This document shows, piece after piece, positions 55,784 to 64,000 of a DNA stretch of 64,000 nucleotides (the stretch's first letter is position 1; each line of letters opens with the position of its first letter). The DNA comes from Mucilaginibacter empetricola. Lineage in GTDB: Bacteria > Bacteroidota > Bacteroidia > Sphingobacteriales > Sphingobacteriaceae. Under the pieces are notes generated by a model that worked only from the letters and a program-made list of their open reading frames with translations, was not told the origin of the DNA and searched no databases. Where the stretch lies: contig NZ_JANUBZ010000001.1 in the NCBI RefSeq assembly GCF_024808665.1, positions 186,001-250,000 of the forward strand. Reading direction: 5' to 3'. The translations under genes and the position numbers were made by a program.

Positions 55784-56836
55784 ATGAAAAAAATAATAAT
55801 AACCGGCGGAGCCGGCTTTATTGGTTCGCATGTAGTACGCAGGTTTGTAAAAACTTATCCTCAATATGATATTATTAACCTGGATAAGCTAACCTATGCC
55901 GGCAATTTAGCCAATTTAAAAGATATTGAGAATGAGCCTAATTACCGCTTTGTAAAAGGCGATATTGTTGACCTGGAATTCATAAACAATCTTTTTGCTG
56001 AAGAGCAGCCTGATGCAGTGATCCATTTGGCAGCAGAATCACATGTGGACAGGTCTATTACCAACCCGCTTGATTTTGTGATGACCAATGTGGTTGGCAC
56101 AGTAAATCTGCTTAACGCTGCCCGTAATATATGGAAAGGCCGTTACAGCGAAACCCGCTTTTATCATGTATCAACCGATGAGGTATACGGTACGCTGGGA
56201 GAAGATGGTATGTTTACAGAGCAAACCGGTTACGATCCGCATTCGCCATATTCAGCTTCAAAAGCAGGGTCAGATCATTTTGTGAGAGCGTATCACGATA
56301 CTTATGGCATTGATGCTATAGTATCTAATTGCTCAAACAATTACGGATCTTTCCATTTCCCCGAAAAACTGATTCCGCTGGCAATCAATAATATCAAACA
56401 AAACAAACCTGTACCAGTATACGGCAAGGGCGAAAATATCAGAGACTGGCTTTGGGTTGAAGACCATGCACGTGCCATTGATGTAATATTTCATAAGGCA
56501 AAAGCTGGCACAACTTATAATATAGGTGGTCATAATGAATGGAAAAACATTGATTTGATTACACTATTGTGCGCAACAATGGATAAAAAGCTAAACAGGC
56601 CCGAAGGGACATCAGCAAAACTAATTACTTTTGTTACCGACAGGGCCGGCCACGATTTACGCTATGCAATCGACTCAACCAAGCTTAAAAATGAGCTGGG
56701 ATGGGTACCTTCTATCACTTTTGAAGAAGGGCTCGAAAAAACTGTTGAATGGTATCTTGAAAATGAAGAATGGCTGGATAATGTTACTTCGGGGCATTAT
56801 CAGCAATATTATAATACGCAATATAATCATCGCTAA
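55784..56836 (+). CDS. rfbB: dTDP-glucose 4,6-dehydratase
   Basis: 350 residues. ITGGAGFIGSHVVRRF at 5-20, LAAESHVDRSITNPL, FYHVSTDEVYGTLGEDGMF with the catalytic Thr-Asp-Glu, and HSPYSASKAGSDHFVRAY (Tyr-x-x-x-Lys). This is the full signature of RmlB. It gives dTDP-4-keto-6-deoxyglucose, the entry to rhamnose and other deoxysugars. No rmlA, rmlC or rmlD is in the window. The next gene begins 2 bases after the stop. Confidence 0.96.
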   Translation: MKKIIITGGAGFIGSHVVRRFVKTYPQYDIINLDKLTYAGNLANLKDIENEPNYRFVKGDIVDLEFINNLFAEEQPDAVIHLAAESHVDRSITNPLDFVMTNVVGTVNLLNAARNIWKGRYSETRFYHVSTDEVYGTLGEDGMFTEQTGYDPHSPYSASKAGSDHFVRAYHDTYGIDAIVSNCSNNYGSFHFPEKLIPLAINNIKQNKPVPVYGKGENIRDWLWVEDHARAIDVIFHKAKAGTTYNIGGHNEWKNIDLITLLCATMDKKLNRPEGTSAKLITFVTDRAGHDLRYAIDSTKLKNELGWVPSITFEEGLEKTVEWYLENEEWLDNVTSGHYQQYYNTQYNHR

Positions 56837-56838
56837 GA

Positions 56839-57579
56839 ATGTTTGGGTTCTTTAAAAAGAAGGAATATAAAAAAGAGATCACGTTTGATTACAGTTCAAT
56901 AATGGTCGATATGCACTCGCATGTACTGCCTGGTATTGATGACGGCGCCAAAGATCCGCAGGAGTCCATTGTACTAATAAAGAAAATGATGGCTCTGGGA
57001 ATTAAAAAAATAATTGCCACACCCCATATTATGGCCGATTATTATCGCAATACGTCCGAAACAATAAACGAATCGCTTACCATACTTAAAGAAGAACTGC
57101 ACAAGCAAAAAATTGATATTGTTATAGAAGCTGCTGCCGAGCATTATTTTGACGAAACATTTGAAGAAAGAATTGACCGGCAGGAGCTAATGACAATGGG
57201 CGATAATTATGTACTGTTTGAATTTTCTTTTATTAACCAACCGCCAAATACAATAGCCGTTGTACAAAAGTTGAAGGACCTGGGATATAAACCTATACTG
57301 GCCCATCCGGAAAGATATCCTTATATGGATATCGATCAATTTAAAAGCCTGCACGATTGGGGCGTATCCCTTCAATTAAATACCATTTCGCTAACCGGCT
57401 ATTACGGTAAAGAATCAAAAAAAATGGCCGAAGATTTAATTGACGCACAATTAATTGATTTTATATCGAGCGACATGCACCATTTGCGCCACGCCGAAGC
57501 CCTTAAAAATGCCCTGAGGATGCCCTATCTGGAAAAGGTACTTTTTGATTATCCGCTTAAGAATATTTTGCTGAAATAA
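56839..57579 (+). CDS. PHP-type tyrosine-protein phosphatase (CpsB/YwqE/CapC-like)
   Basis: 246 residues, no signal peptide. PHP metal motifs are SSIMVDMHSHVLPGIDDGAK (HxH and DD), KKIIATPHIMADYYRN, EAAAEHYFDETF, PILAHPERYPYMD and FISSDMHH, in the known order of CpsB/YwqE manganese-dependent phosphatases. They dephosphorylate capsule-regulating tyrosine kinases (BY-kinases). Position at the end of a sugar-nucleotide cassette supports control of exopolysaccharide or capsule production. The kinase itself is not in the window. Confidence 0.92.
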   Translation: MFGFFKKKEYKKEITFDYSSIMVDMHSHVLPGIDDGAKDPQESIVLIKKMMALGIKKIIATPHIMADYYRNTSETINESLTILKEELHKQKIDIVIEAAAEHYFDETFEERIDRQELMTMGDNYVLFEFSFINQPPNTIAVVQKLKDLGYKPILAHPERYPYMDIDQFKSLHDWGVSLQLNTISLTGYYGKESKKMAEDLIDAQLIDFISSDMHHLRHAEALKNALRMPYLEKVLFDYPLKNILLK

Positions 57580-57585
57580 GAAGAA

Positions 57586-57772
57586 GAGAGCCAGGAACCA
57601 AGAGTCAAGAACCAGGACAATGAGGAGATTGGCTTATTAAGCTATCAGCAGCTTGGTTGTACAGTTTTAATCCTATTCTCTTGATTGTATCAAGCCGATC
57701 TTGAATCCGACCTCTTATTTTTCTATCTGCTTTTTGACTCTTGTTTCTTGAATCTTGGCTCTTGATTCTCCA
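57586..57772. repeat. Imperfect inverted repeat between convergent genes
   Basis: The left part (57586-57612, GAGAGCCAGGAACCAAGAGT...) and the right part (57731-57771, TTGACTCTTGTTTCTTGAAT..., GGCTCTTGATTCTC) are imperfect inverses built from AAGAGTC/AAGAACC-type words. It fills the 199 bases between the phosphatase and the ABC permease and may also serve to terminate both transcripts. Confidence 0.6.
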
Positions 57773-57778
57773 ACAGCC

Positions 57779-59020
57779 CTACTCATACCGCAAAGCTTCC
57801 ACCGGGTCCAATCTTGATGCTTTTTTTGCGGGATAAAATCCAGAGACCAGGCCAATAAAGGTGCATAATACTATTGCTGAAAAAAGCCAGATCCACGGAG
57901 TAACAAATCCTCCGCTTATACTTACGGCAATGAGGTTGCCTATAGCCATACCCAGTATAATACCGCCAACGCCGCCTATCATACAAATAACAATCGCCTC
58001 TATTATAAACTGTTTGCGTATAACGGCAGGTGTAGCTCCCAATGCTTTTCTTAAACCAATTTCGCGGGTACGTTCGGTAACTGATACCAGCATAATATTC
58101 ATCAGGCCAATGGCTGCACCAATAAGGGTTATTATACCAATGGCAAACCCGGCAATAGTCATACCGGTAAGCTGTCCGGATAATTGTTGCTGAACAGAGT
58201 CACTGCGTTCAATTTCAAAGTTATCTTCATTGGCAATACTTAATCCGCGTACGTTTCTAAACAGCGAAGTTGCCTCGCCAATGCTGGCGTCCAGTGCCGA
58301 TGGGCTGGTCACCATAATAGTTATGGTAAATGATGGATTTTTTGCAGTATTAATCTGCTTGGCCCTGAATACCGGTATCACACAAAATTTATCGCCACCA
58401 AAAGCAGAGCTCGACCCTTTTGAAGCAAATACACCAATTACCCTGAATTTATTATCGCCAATAAAAATGGATTTGTTAATGGCATCATCATTCTTAAAAA
58501 GACGCTTTTTTATCTCAAAGCCAATAATAACCACGTTTTCGCCATGCTCCAGTTCCGAAGTTGAAAAGTTACGGCCAAAAGCCAGTTTATAACCGCTGGT
58601 AGCCAGGTAATTTTCGTTTGAGCCGGTGATAGATATGTTTGGATTAGTTTTTTGATTACTGTATTTAACTACTGCCGTGCCCGATACTTGTAGATTAATG
58701 GTAACCACTGCGGGCAATGTAAACTCTTTTTTAAATCTGTCTGCCTGGTCGTAACGAATTGGCGGATAAACTTTTCTATGCCCGCCGTTTCCAAACCCTA
58801 AACCCGAATCGGTATTTTCTATGGTGAATGAGTTGGCCCCCAAACCTGCAAAAGCAGTATTTGTATATTGCTTAACACCCTCAATAGCAGTTAAAATACC
58901 CACCAGTGCCATTATACCAATAGCAATAATTAATGAGGTTAGTGAGGTACGTAACCTATTACCCGCTATTGACTGTAATGCTATGGATATGTTTTCTTTA
59001 AAGGTGGTTTTTACCGGCAT
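57779..59020 (-). CDS. ABC-transporter permease of the MacB/FtsX type
   Basis: 413 residues. Helix 1 lies at about 22-46 ([20 protein letters not shown]). A large periplasmic MacB_PCD domain covers about 50-280. Three helices follow at about 290-312, 335-362 and 370-395 (the FtsX domain, with [20 protein letters not shown] between helices 2 and 3). The C-terminal [18 protein letters not shown] is the classic ending. The ATPase partner is not adjacent. Likely role: efflux or lipoprotein/peptide handling at the inner membrane; substrate unknown. Confidence 0.92.
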   Translation of the reverse strand: MPVKTTFKENISIALQSIAGNRLRTSLTSLIIAIGIMALVGILTAIEGVKQYTNTAFAGLGANSFTIENTDSGLGFGNGGHRKVYPPIRYDQADRFKKEFTLPAVVTINLQVSGTAVVKYSNQKTNPNISITGSNENYLATSGYKLAFGRNFSTSELEHGENVVIIGFEIKKRLFKNDDAINKSIFIGDNKFRVIGVFASKGSSSAFGGDKFCVIPVFRAKQINTAKNPSFTITIMVTSPSALDASIGEATSLFRNVRGLSIANEDNFEIERSDSVQQQLSGQLTGMTIAGFAIGIITLIGAAIGLMNIMLVSVTERTREIGLRKALGATPAVIRKQFIIEAIVICMIGGVGGIILGMAIGNLIAVSISGGFVTPWIWLFSAIVLCTFIGLVSGFYPAKKASRLDPVEALRYE

Positions 59021-59130
59021 AGTTTAAAAGTAACAAAAACTTGCAGATAAGACTATATACCCCCACAGTTTGTTACAGTTGCAGATGGGTTTATATTCAT
59101 CGATATTTAAAGGAGCATCAATCGCCAAAA

Positions 59131-59161
59131 ATAAAAAAGCCCCTTAATTGCTTAAGGAGCC
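59131..59161 (-). terminator. Intrinsic terminator after the IscA-like gene
   Basis: Read on the minus strand: GCTCCTTAA-GCAA-TTAAGGGGC (one G-U pair), then TTTTTTATTTTT. This is a textbook terminator 33 bases after the stop codon at 59194. Confidence 0.88.
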
Positions 59162-59193
59162 AAACTCTTTTTATATGTAGTAAAACGATTTAT

Positions 59194-59541
59194 TTATACA
59201 GAAAACGAAGTACCGCAGCCGCAGGTACTTGCAGCATTAGGGTTGTTAAAAGTAAAACCTCGCGCATTTAAGCCGTCCTGAAAATCAATTTGCATACCGG
59301 CAAGATACAAGCCATGTGCTTTGTGCATAAATACTTTTATACCGTCGATATAATATTCCTGGTCGCCGTCTTTTTTCTGATCAAAGCCCAATACGTAATT
59401 CATTCCCGAACAGCCTCCGCCCTCAACGCCTACGCGTAAGCCAAATTCGTCATTCAGCTCTTGCTGATCTTTAAGTTTAAAAAGTTCTTTAACGGCACCT
59501 GGCGTAAATGTAACAGGCGCGGTTTCTACAGCAATACTCAT
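59194..59541 (-). CDS. Iron-sulfur cluster assembly protein of the HesB/IscA family
   Basis: 115 residues from the ATG at 59541 (MSIAVETAPVTFT). An upstream ATG would add 18 residues of hydrophobic non-family sequence, so I prefer the inner start. The three cluster cysteines are C44 (GGGCSGMNY) and C107/C109 (AASTCGCGTSF). Family members carry or deliver Fe-S clusters (IscA/ErpA/SufA). No suf genes are in the window. Monocistronic, with its own terminator. Confidence 0.95.
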   Translation of the reverse strand: MSIAVETAPVTFTPGAVKELFKLKDQQELNDEFGLRVGVEGGGCSGMNYVLGFDQKKDGDQEYYIDGIKVFMHKAHGLYLAGMQIDFQDGLNARGFTFNNPNAASTCGCGTSFSV

Positions 59542-59633
59542 CTTATTTTTAATTAACCATACAAATATAATGTAAAATGCAGATTTTTGCGACAAGTGGT
59601 ATATTTATGACCTCTGCATAACATTTTTAAACT

Positions 59634-60164
59634 ATGACCCTGCTTTCTTTTTTATTAGACATTATTAAATACATCGTTGCCGGTTCGGCTGTTGTTGGTG
59701 TAGCTTACTACCTGGTAAAGCCCTACTTTGAGCGCGACGAAAAAATTCAGCTGCTGGAATTTAAAAAAGCAGTAACCAACCAAACGCTACCTTTGCGCCT
59801 GCAGGCCTATGAGCGCCTGGTATTACTTATAGAGCGTATTAACCCTGCCAGTATGCTTATCCGCCTAAATGGCCCGGCTTATAGCGCTCATGAATTATAT
59901 AGTTTGGTAGTCGAAGATATCCGGAACGAGTATCAGCATAACATTACGCAGCAAATTTATGTGAGCGTGCGTGCCTGGGCGGTTATTAAACGCGTTAAGG
60001 AAGATACGCTGGGCATAGTAAATAATGCTATAAAGTCATTACCCGAAAATGCAACCGGGCTTGAATTAAGCAAATTTATACTAGGCTCATTAAGTCAGCT
60101 GGAAGATAACCCTTATGATATTGGCACAAGCCTGCTGAGAAAAGATCTGGAAGATTTGTTTTAA
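59634..60164 (+). CDS. Small membrane-anchored protein of unknown function
   Basis: 176 residues. One N-terminal membrane helix (about 4-28, LLDIIKYIVAGSAVVGVAYYLV) is followed by an alpha-helical cytoplasmic region: QAYERLVLLIERINPASMLI, VVEDIRNEYQHNITQQIYVS and RAWAVIKRVKEDTLGIVNNA. No catalytic motif. It is followed by the methylmalonyl-CoA mutase gene in the same direction, 124 bases on, and may be transcribed with it. Function unknown. Confidence 0.75.
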   Translation: MTLLSFLLDIIKYIVAGSAVVGVAYYLVKPYFERDEKIQLLEFKKAVTNQTLPLRLQAYERLVLLIERINPASMLIRLNGPAYSAHELYSLVVEDIRNEYQHNITQQIYVSVRAWAVIKRVKEDTLGIVNNAIKSLPENATGLELSKFILGSLSQLEDNPYDIGTSLLRKDLEDLF

Positions 60165-60193
60165 GCTGACCAATGTTCATTTGTTCACTGGCT

Positions 60194-60291
60194 CATTAGT
60201 TCATTGGTGTTCTGGTGGGCGAGGTTTTTGCAGATAAATAAGCCAGTAAACAAACAATGCCCCAATGAACTAATGACCCAATGAACTAATG
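60194..60291. repeat. CCAATGAACTAATG repeats overlapping the mutase start codon
   Basis: CATTAGTTCATTGG (60194-60207) is the exact inverse of CCAATGAACTAATG, which occurs twice in tandem at 60262-60275 and 60278-60291. The last three bases of the second copy are the ATG of the mutase gene. Confidence 0.9.
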
Positions 60292-61830
60292 ACTACAAAA
60301 AGAACCACTTCGGGAATTGAAATAAAGGAGGTTTATTGCCAGCCATCGGCAATGAATGAACTGCCGGGCGAGTTTCCGTTTACGCGGGGCATACAAAAAG
60401 ATATGTACCGCGGCAAACCGTGGACAATGCGGCAGTATGCCGGTTTTTCAACTGCCGAAGAATCAAATAAGCGTTATCATTACCTGCTGAGTCAGGGCAC
60501 CATGGGTTTGTCGGTAGCTTTCGATCTGCCCACACAAATTGGATACGACTCAGATCATGAGCTTGCCGAGGGTGAAGTAGGCAAAGTTGGGGTAGCTATA
60601 GATTCACTAAAGGATATAGAGATATTATTTGATGGCATAGCGCTCAAAGACATCACCACCTCCATGACTATTAATGCTACCGCCGCCATATTACTGGCCA
60701 TGTACATCGCGCTAGCAAAAAAACAGGGAGCCGATCTGAAACAAATATCAGGCACTATACAAAACGATATATTAAAAGAATACGCCGCCAGGGGTACCTA
60801 TATTTACCCCCCCGAAGCCTCCATGAGGCTGATAACCGATATTTTTGAATATTGCAGCAAAGAGGTTCCTAAATGGAATACCATATCTATATCAGGCTAT
60901 CATATTCGTGAGGCCGGCTCCACCGCCGTGCAGGAGCTGGCATTTACACTGGCTAATGGCAAAGCTTATTTAAAAGCTGCCTTACAAAAAGGACTTGACA
61001 TCAACATTTTCGCTAAACGACTCTCGTTTTTCTTTAACTGTCACAACAATTTTTTTGAAGAAATAGCCAAATTCAGGGCTGCGCGGCGCATGTGGGCGCA
61101 TATAACCAAAGAATTGGGTGCAACAGATGCAGGCGCACAAAAACTACGCTTTCATACCCAAACCGGCGGTTCAACCTTAACTGCCCAGCAGCCTATGAAT
61201 AATATAGTGCGGGTAAGTAACCAGGCGCTGGCAGCTGTATTGGGTGGCACACAATCATTACATACCAACGGGTACGATGAAGCTATTTCGCTGCCTACCG
61301 AAGCTGCCGCCAAAATTGCACTACGTACCCAGCAAATAATAGCCTTTGAAAGCGGCGTGACGGATACTGTTGACCCATTGGCAGGTTCCTTTTTTATAGA
61401 AGCCCTAACGGATGAGCTTGAAAAAGCGGCGCAACTGTATATTGATAAAATTGATGCCATGGGCGGTTCGGTAAAAGCAATTGAACAGGATTATATTCAG
61501 CAGGAAATTGCGGCATCGGCCTATCAGTATCAAAATGAAATTGAAAACGGGGAAAGAGTTTTGGTAGGTGTAAACAAATTTGCCGAAACTGAGCAACCGT
61601 TACAAAACGTTTTCCGCGTTGACGACTCCATTCGCAAAATGCAAAGCGAGAAAATTAACAGCCTCAAAGCATCAAGAGATAATGATGCAGTGAGCAATTC
61701 ATTGAAAAATTTGGAGGAAGCAGCGACCAGAAAACAGAATTTGATGCCCTTTATATTAGACAGTGTGGAGAAATATGCTACACTGGGCGAAATTTCAGAT
61801 ACACTAAGACGTGTTTTCGGCGAATATTGA
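60289..61830 (+). CDS. Methylmalonyl-CoA mutase family, catalytic chain without B12 domain
   Basis: 513 residues. [19 protein letters not shown] is at about 42-60, with the Tyr that marks methylmalonyl-CoA rather than isobutyryl-CoA mutases. Then [60 protein letters not shown] and [17 protein letters not shown] with the active His. The protein ends at the TIM-barrel/linker ([15 protein letters not shown]), so the roughly 130-residue cobalamin-binding domain must be supplied by a separate subunit, as in some archaeal-type mutases. It interconverts succinyl-CoA and (R)-methylmalonyl-CoA if the partner is present. The start codon lies inside a repeat; no good alternative start nearby. Confidence 0.9.
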   Translation: MTTKRTTSGIEIKEVYCQPSAMNELPGEFPFTRGIQKDMYRGKPWTMRQYAGFSTAEESNKRYHYLLSQGTMGLSVAFDLPTQIGYDSDHELAEGEVGKVGVAIDSLKDIEILFDGIALKDITTSMTINATAAILLAMYIALAKKQGADLKQISGTIQNDILKEYAARGTYIYPPEASMRLITDIFEYCSKEVPKWNTISISGYHIREAGSTAVQELAFTLANGKAYLKAALQKGLDINIFAKRLSFFFNCHNNFFEEIAKFRAARRMWAHITKELGATDAGAQKLRFHTQTGGSTLTAQQPMNNIVRVSNQALAAVLGGTQSLHTNGYDEAISLPTEAAAKIALRTQQIIAFESGVTDTVDPLAGSFFIEALTDELEKAAQLYIDKIDAMGGSVKAIEQDYIQQEIAASAYQYQNEIENGERVLVGVNKFAETEQPLQNVFRVDDSIRKMQSEKINSLKASRDNDAVSNSLKNLEEAATRKQNLMPFILDSVEKYATLGEISDTLRRVFGEY

Positions 61831-62256
61831 CATTGTCGCGTCTGCCATAAAATCCTTTGTCAGTTGCCAATTTCGGCACAAAAAAAATTAATCCTCCGGC
61901 GCACAGCACTTTGTAACTTTTTTGTTGTGTCAGTACTCAAAACTGGCTCAAGAATTGCTGTAAAGCCACCCACGGAAAAACGAAATATCCGGGCAATAGT
62001 ATTTTAAATACAAGGCAAAAATTAATTAAATGTTGAAATAATTTAAAAGAGAAGATAGGGTGTATTCCTAAAGCGAAATATAACAATTTCTGGGACTTTA
62101 GCACTATAAATCACTTTATTATATCATAAATTTATTTCATTAAAAAGTTAAAATTTAATTTTTTTATCCGCTTTTTTTTAGAATATTCGATGTTCCGTAA
62201 CAGTTCAAAAGATGTTTCGTTGGGAGGTTGGAAATCAATATTTTACTAAAATTCAT
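61831..62256. other. Long A/T-rich region upstream of dnaA
   Basis: 426 bases without a gene. The half next to dnaA is strongly A/T-rich and should hold the dnaA promoter. I looked for DnaA boxes (TTATCCACA and near variants) and found none convincing, only TTATCCGCT near 62163 with two mismatches. I therefore do not call an origin. No RNA gene recognised in the first half. Confidence 0.55.
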
Positions 62257-63684
62257 ATGGAAAAAACTTGTACTAACGTTTGGAATAGCTGTCTTCAGAT
62301 CATTAAAGATAACATACCGGCACAAAGCTTCAAAACCTGGTTTGAGCCGATAAAAGCTTTAAGGATGGAAGGAAGCGTTTTGACGATCCAGGTACCAAGT
62401 TTATTTTTTTATGAGTGGTTAGAGGAACACTATGTGGGACTTTTGCGTAAAACAATAAAAAAGCAATTGGGCGACGACGGAAGGCTTGAATATAACATTG
62501 TTGTAGAACAATCATCTTCGAGCAAGCCGTACACCACAAATATCCCATCGAACGGGAATGGTGCCGAAGCCAAAAATCAATCTATGCCAATACCTATTTC
62601 AATAAATAAGGATATTAAGAACCCGTTTGTAATACCGGGTTTAAAGAAGCTTAACGTTGATCCGCAGCTGAACCAGAACTATACTTTCAATAATTTTGTT
62701 GAGGGTGATTGTAACCGTTTAGCACGTTCGGCAGGTTATGCAGTAGCGGCCAAACCGGGCGGTACTTCATTTAACCCACTAATGATATACGGGGGCGTGG
62801 GGCTTGGTAAAACGCACCTGGCGCAAGCAATAGGTAATGAAATTAAACAAACACTGCCTGATAAACTGGTGCTTTACGTATCGTGCGAGAAATTTACCCA
62901 GCAGTTTGTTGATGCCCTTAAGCATAATAACATTAATGACTTTGTGAACTTTTACCAGGCCATTGATGTATTGATTATGGATGATGTGCACAACTTCGCA
63001 GGCAAAGAAAAAACACAGGATTTCTTTTTCCATATCTTTAATCACCTGCACCAATCAGGCAAGCAGGTAATTATCACCTCTGATAAAGCACCAAAAGATT
63101 TGGCAGGTTTAGAAGAACGCCTTTTATCAAGATTTAAATGGGGTCTATCGGCCGATTTACAGGTTCCTGATTTGGAAACCCGCATGGCTATCCTTAAAAA
63201 TAAAACTTACCAGGACGGCATCGAACTATCAAACGATGTAATCGAGTACGTTGCTCATAATATTGACAACAACGTACGTGAACTGGAAGGTGCAATGGTT
63301 TCCCTGTTGGCACAATCAACCTTAAACCGTAAGGAAATTGATTTGAACCTGGCAAAGCAGATGTTAAAGAACTTTGTAAAAAATTCATCCAAAGAAATTT
63401 CGATGGAATACATACAAAGCCTGGTTTGCGAATATTTTGAAGTGCCTATTGAAATGGTAAAATCACAAACCCGCAAGCGCGAAATTGTGCAGGCCCGCCA
63501 AATCTCTATGTATCTGGCTAAGGCACATACCAAAAGCTCATTAAAATCAATTGGTCATTTCTTTGGCGGTCGCGATCACTCTACCGTAATTTATGCCTGC
63601 CAAACAGTTGAGGATTTAATTGATACCGATAAAAAATTCAAAGGCTACGTTGCCGACATTCAGAAAAAGCTGAAAATGTCATAA
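62257..63684 (+). CDS. dnaA: Chromosomal replication initiator DnaA
   Basis: 475 residues from the ATG at 62257 (MEKTCTNVWNSCLQII). An ATG 15 codons upstream gives no family residues. Domain I is at 1-75 (AQSFKTWFEPIKALRMEGSV) and a short variable domain II at about 85-135. Domain III has Walker A GGVGLGKTHL (179-188), Walker B VLIMDDVHN (D242-D243) and the sensor SDKAPKDLAGLEERLLSRF. Domain IV ends with the DNA-binding signature GHFFGGRDHSTVIYACQTVE. Normal length for Bacteroidota. It binds the replication origin and opens the duplex with ATP. It stands alone on its strand with a terminator behind it. Confidence 0.98.
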   Translation: MEKTCTNVWNSCLQIIKDNIPAQSFKTWFEPIKALRMEGSVLTIQVPSLFFYEWLEEHYVGLLRKTIKKQLGDDGRLEYNIVVEQSSSSKPYTTNIPSNGNGAEAKNQSMPIPISINKDIKNPFVIPGLKKLNVDPQLNQNYTFNNFVEGDCNRLARSAGYAVAAKPGGTSFNPLMIYGGVGLGKTHLAQAIGNEIKQTLPDKLVLYVSCEKFTQQFVDALKHNNINDFVNFYQAIDVLIMDDVHNFAGKEKTQDFFFHIFNHLHQSGKQVIITSDKAPKDLAGLEERLLSRFKWGLSADLQVPDLETRMAILKNKTYQDGIELSNDVIEYVAHNIDNNVRELEGAMVSLLAQSTLNRKEIDLNLAKQMLKNFVKNSSKEISMEYIQSLVCEYFEVPIEMVKSQTRKREIVQARQISMYLAKAHTKSSLKSIGHFFGGRDHSTVIYACQTVEDLIDTDKKFKGYVADIQKKLKMS

Positions 63685-63711
63685 ACTCTTAGTCTTACTT
63701 AAAGAATAGTG

Positions 63712-63740
63712 AGCCTTGCATTTTTATGTAAGGCTTTTTT
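63712..63740 (+). terminator. Intrinsic terminator of dnaA
   Basis: AGCCTTGCAT, loop of T, ATGTAAGGCT (one mismatch), followed by TTTTTT; 27 bases after the dnaA stop. Confidence 0.88.
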
Positions 63741-63803
63741 GTTTGACTAAGATTTTCAGGATTTTTTTGATTGCAGGATATTTGTGGATGATAGTGCAAT
63801 TAC

Positions 63804-63994
63804 CATCCATAACGATGGGTGTAAAACCTTGAGTGTTCGAAACATGAGTTTTATTACGAAATTTAATTGGGATGTCACCCTGAGGCACTCGAAGGGTGAG
63901 CGCAGAGGCCTTTGCCCACATGCTTCGAGAGCCTCAGCATGACACCCTTTTTAATGTTTCGAACACCCTTAGTGTAAAACCCATCGTTATTTTA
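63804..63994. repeat. Nested inverted-repeat element at window end
   Basis: The outer arms are TAACGATGGGTGTAAAACC...AGTGTTCGAAACAT (from about 63810) and ATGTTTCGAACAC...GTGTAAAACCCATCGTTA (to about 63989). The inner arms are GTCACCCTGAGGCACTCGAA (63874-63894) and TTCGAGAGCCTCAGCATGAC (63923-63943), differing at three positions. It looks like one element inserted in another and may continue past the window. Confidence 0.75.
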
Positions 63995-64000
63995 ACCATC

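Larger units (their letters stand above)
63685..64000. other. Region downstream of dnaA: terminator, then repeat element
   Basis: 316 bases without a gene. It holds the dnaA terminator (63712) and a nested inverted element reaching the window edge. One near-match to a DnaA box (TGTGGATGA, about 63783) is isolated and not meaningful. A short open frame on the minus strand (63724-63921) is within the repeat and not believed. Confidence 0.6.

Noticed and set aside
61831..62256. Replication origin next to dnaA
   Set aside because: No cluster of DnaA boxes seen; proximity to dnaA alone is not evidence in Bacteroidota. A GC-skew plot of the whole chromosome would decide.
63724..63921. 65-codon minus-strand frame after dnaA
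   Set aside because: Entirely within the nested repeat and terminator; no start context or family match.

Overview
The window looks like a chromosomal segment of a Bacteroidota species, most likely Sphingobacteriaceae (Mucilaginibacter/Pedobacter-like). This rests on moderate-to-low GC with A/T-rich intergenic DNA, near absence of Shine-Dalgarno sequences, a PorT-like outer-membrane barrel, DUF3857/transglutaminase proteins, a YwqK/MORN-repeat protein, a HemC-HemD fusion, and many short inverted intergenic repeats. The genus is inferred from gene content and was not checked by a search. I saw no tRNA, rRNA, CRISPR array, insertion sequence or prophage.

Layout. (1) 1-15296, plus strand: an unusual locus of a large beta-rich protein (5' end outside the window), two tandem paralogous exported metallo-beta-lactamase-fold proteins, and one 3137-residue protein with LysM-like segments and no signal peptide. 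I recognise no described system here; it is the best candidate for something new. (2) 15300-17021, minus: a LytTR response regulator and its LytS-type kinase, convergent with the giant gene with 3 bases between stop codons. (3) 17188-22597: a secreted metallopeptidase, an outer-membrane barrel / anti-sigma / ECF sigma set, an exported amidohydrolase and an orphan VapB antitoxin. (4) 22610-32344, minus: a heme-synthesis block (hemJ, hemE, hemL, hemB, hemCD, hemA) enclosing a TPR membrane protein and an OmpR-type two-component pair. hemH lies apart at 47567; no hemF/hemN is in the window. (5) 32512-36241: DoxX protein, alpha/beta hydrolase, NAPE-PLD-like metallo-hydrolase, ClpS, and a secreted CBM9-like Gly-rich protein. 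(6) 36452-43640, minus: a three-gene envelope operon of two DUF3857/transglutaminase-like proteins, one with its catalytic residues replaced, and a 1098-residue TPR+MORN protein. (7) 43881-52243: rdgB, a small conserved protein, a SurA-like isomerase, MoxR ATPase, hemH, ispH, a family 2 glycosyltransferase and Kdo transferase. (8) 52402-57579, plus: nucleotide-sugar cassette ugd-uxs-galE-rfbB plus a PHP-type tyrosine phosphatase, pointing to capsule or exopolysaccharide synthesis. (9) 57779-63684: ABC-transporter permease, IscA-type Fe-S protein, a small membrane protein, a methylmalonyl-CoA mutase catalytic chain without the B12 domain, and dnaA.

How it fits together: HemA-HemL-HemB-HemCD-HemE-(missing HemF/N step)-HemJ-HemH make protoheme from glutamyl-tRNA by the C5 route. 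The embedded two-component pair may tune this or respond to it. KdtA, the sugar cassette, the GT2 enzyme and SurA serve envelope construction. Intergenic spaces are packed with palindromic repeats that sometimes supply start or stop codons of neighbouring genes (hemE 3' end, mutase start, false extension of hemL).
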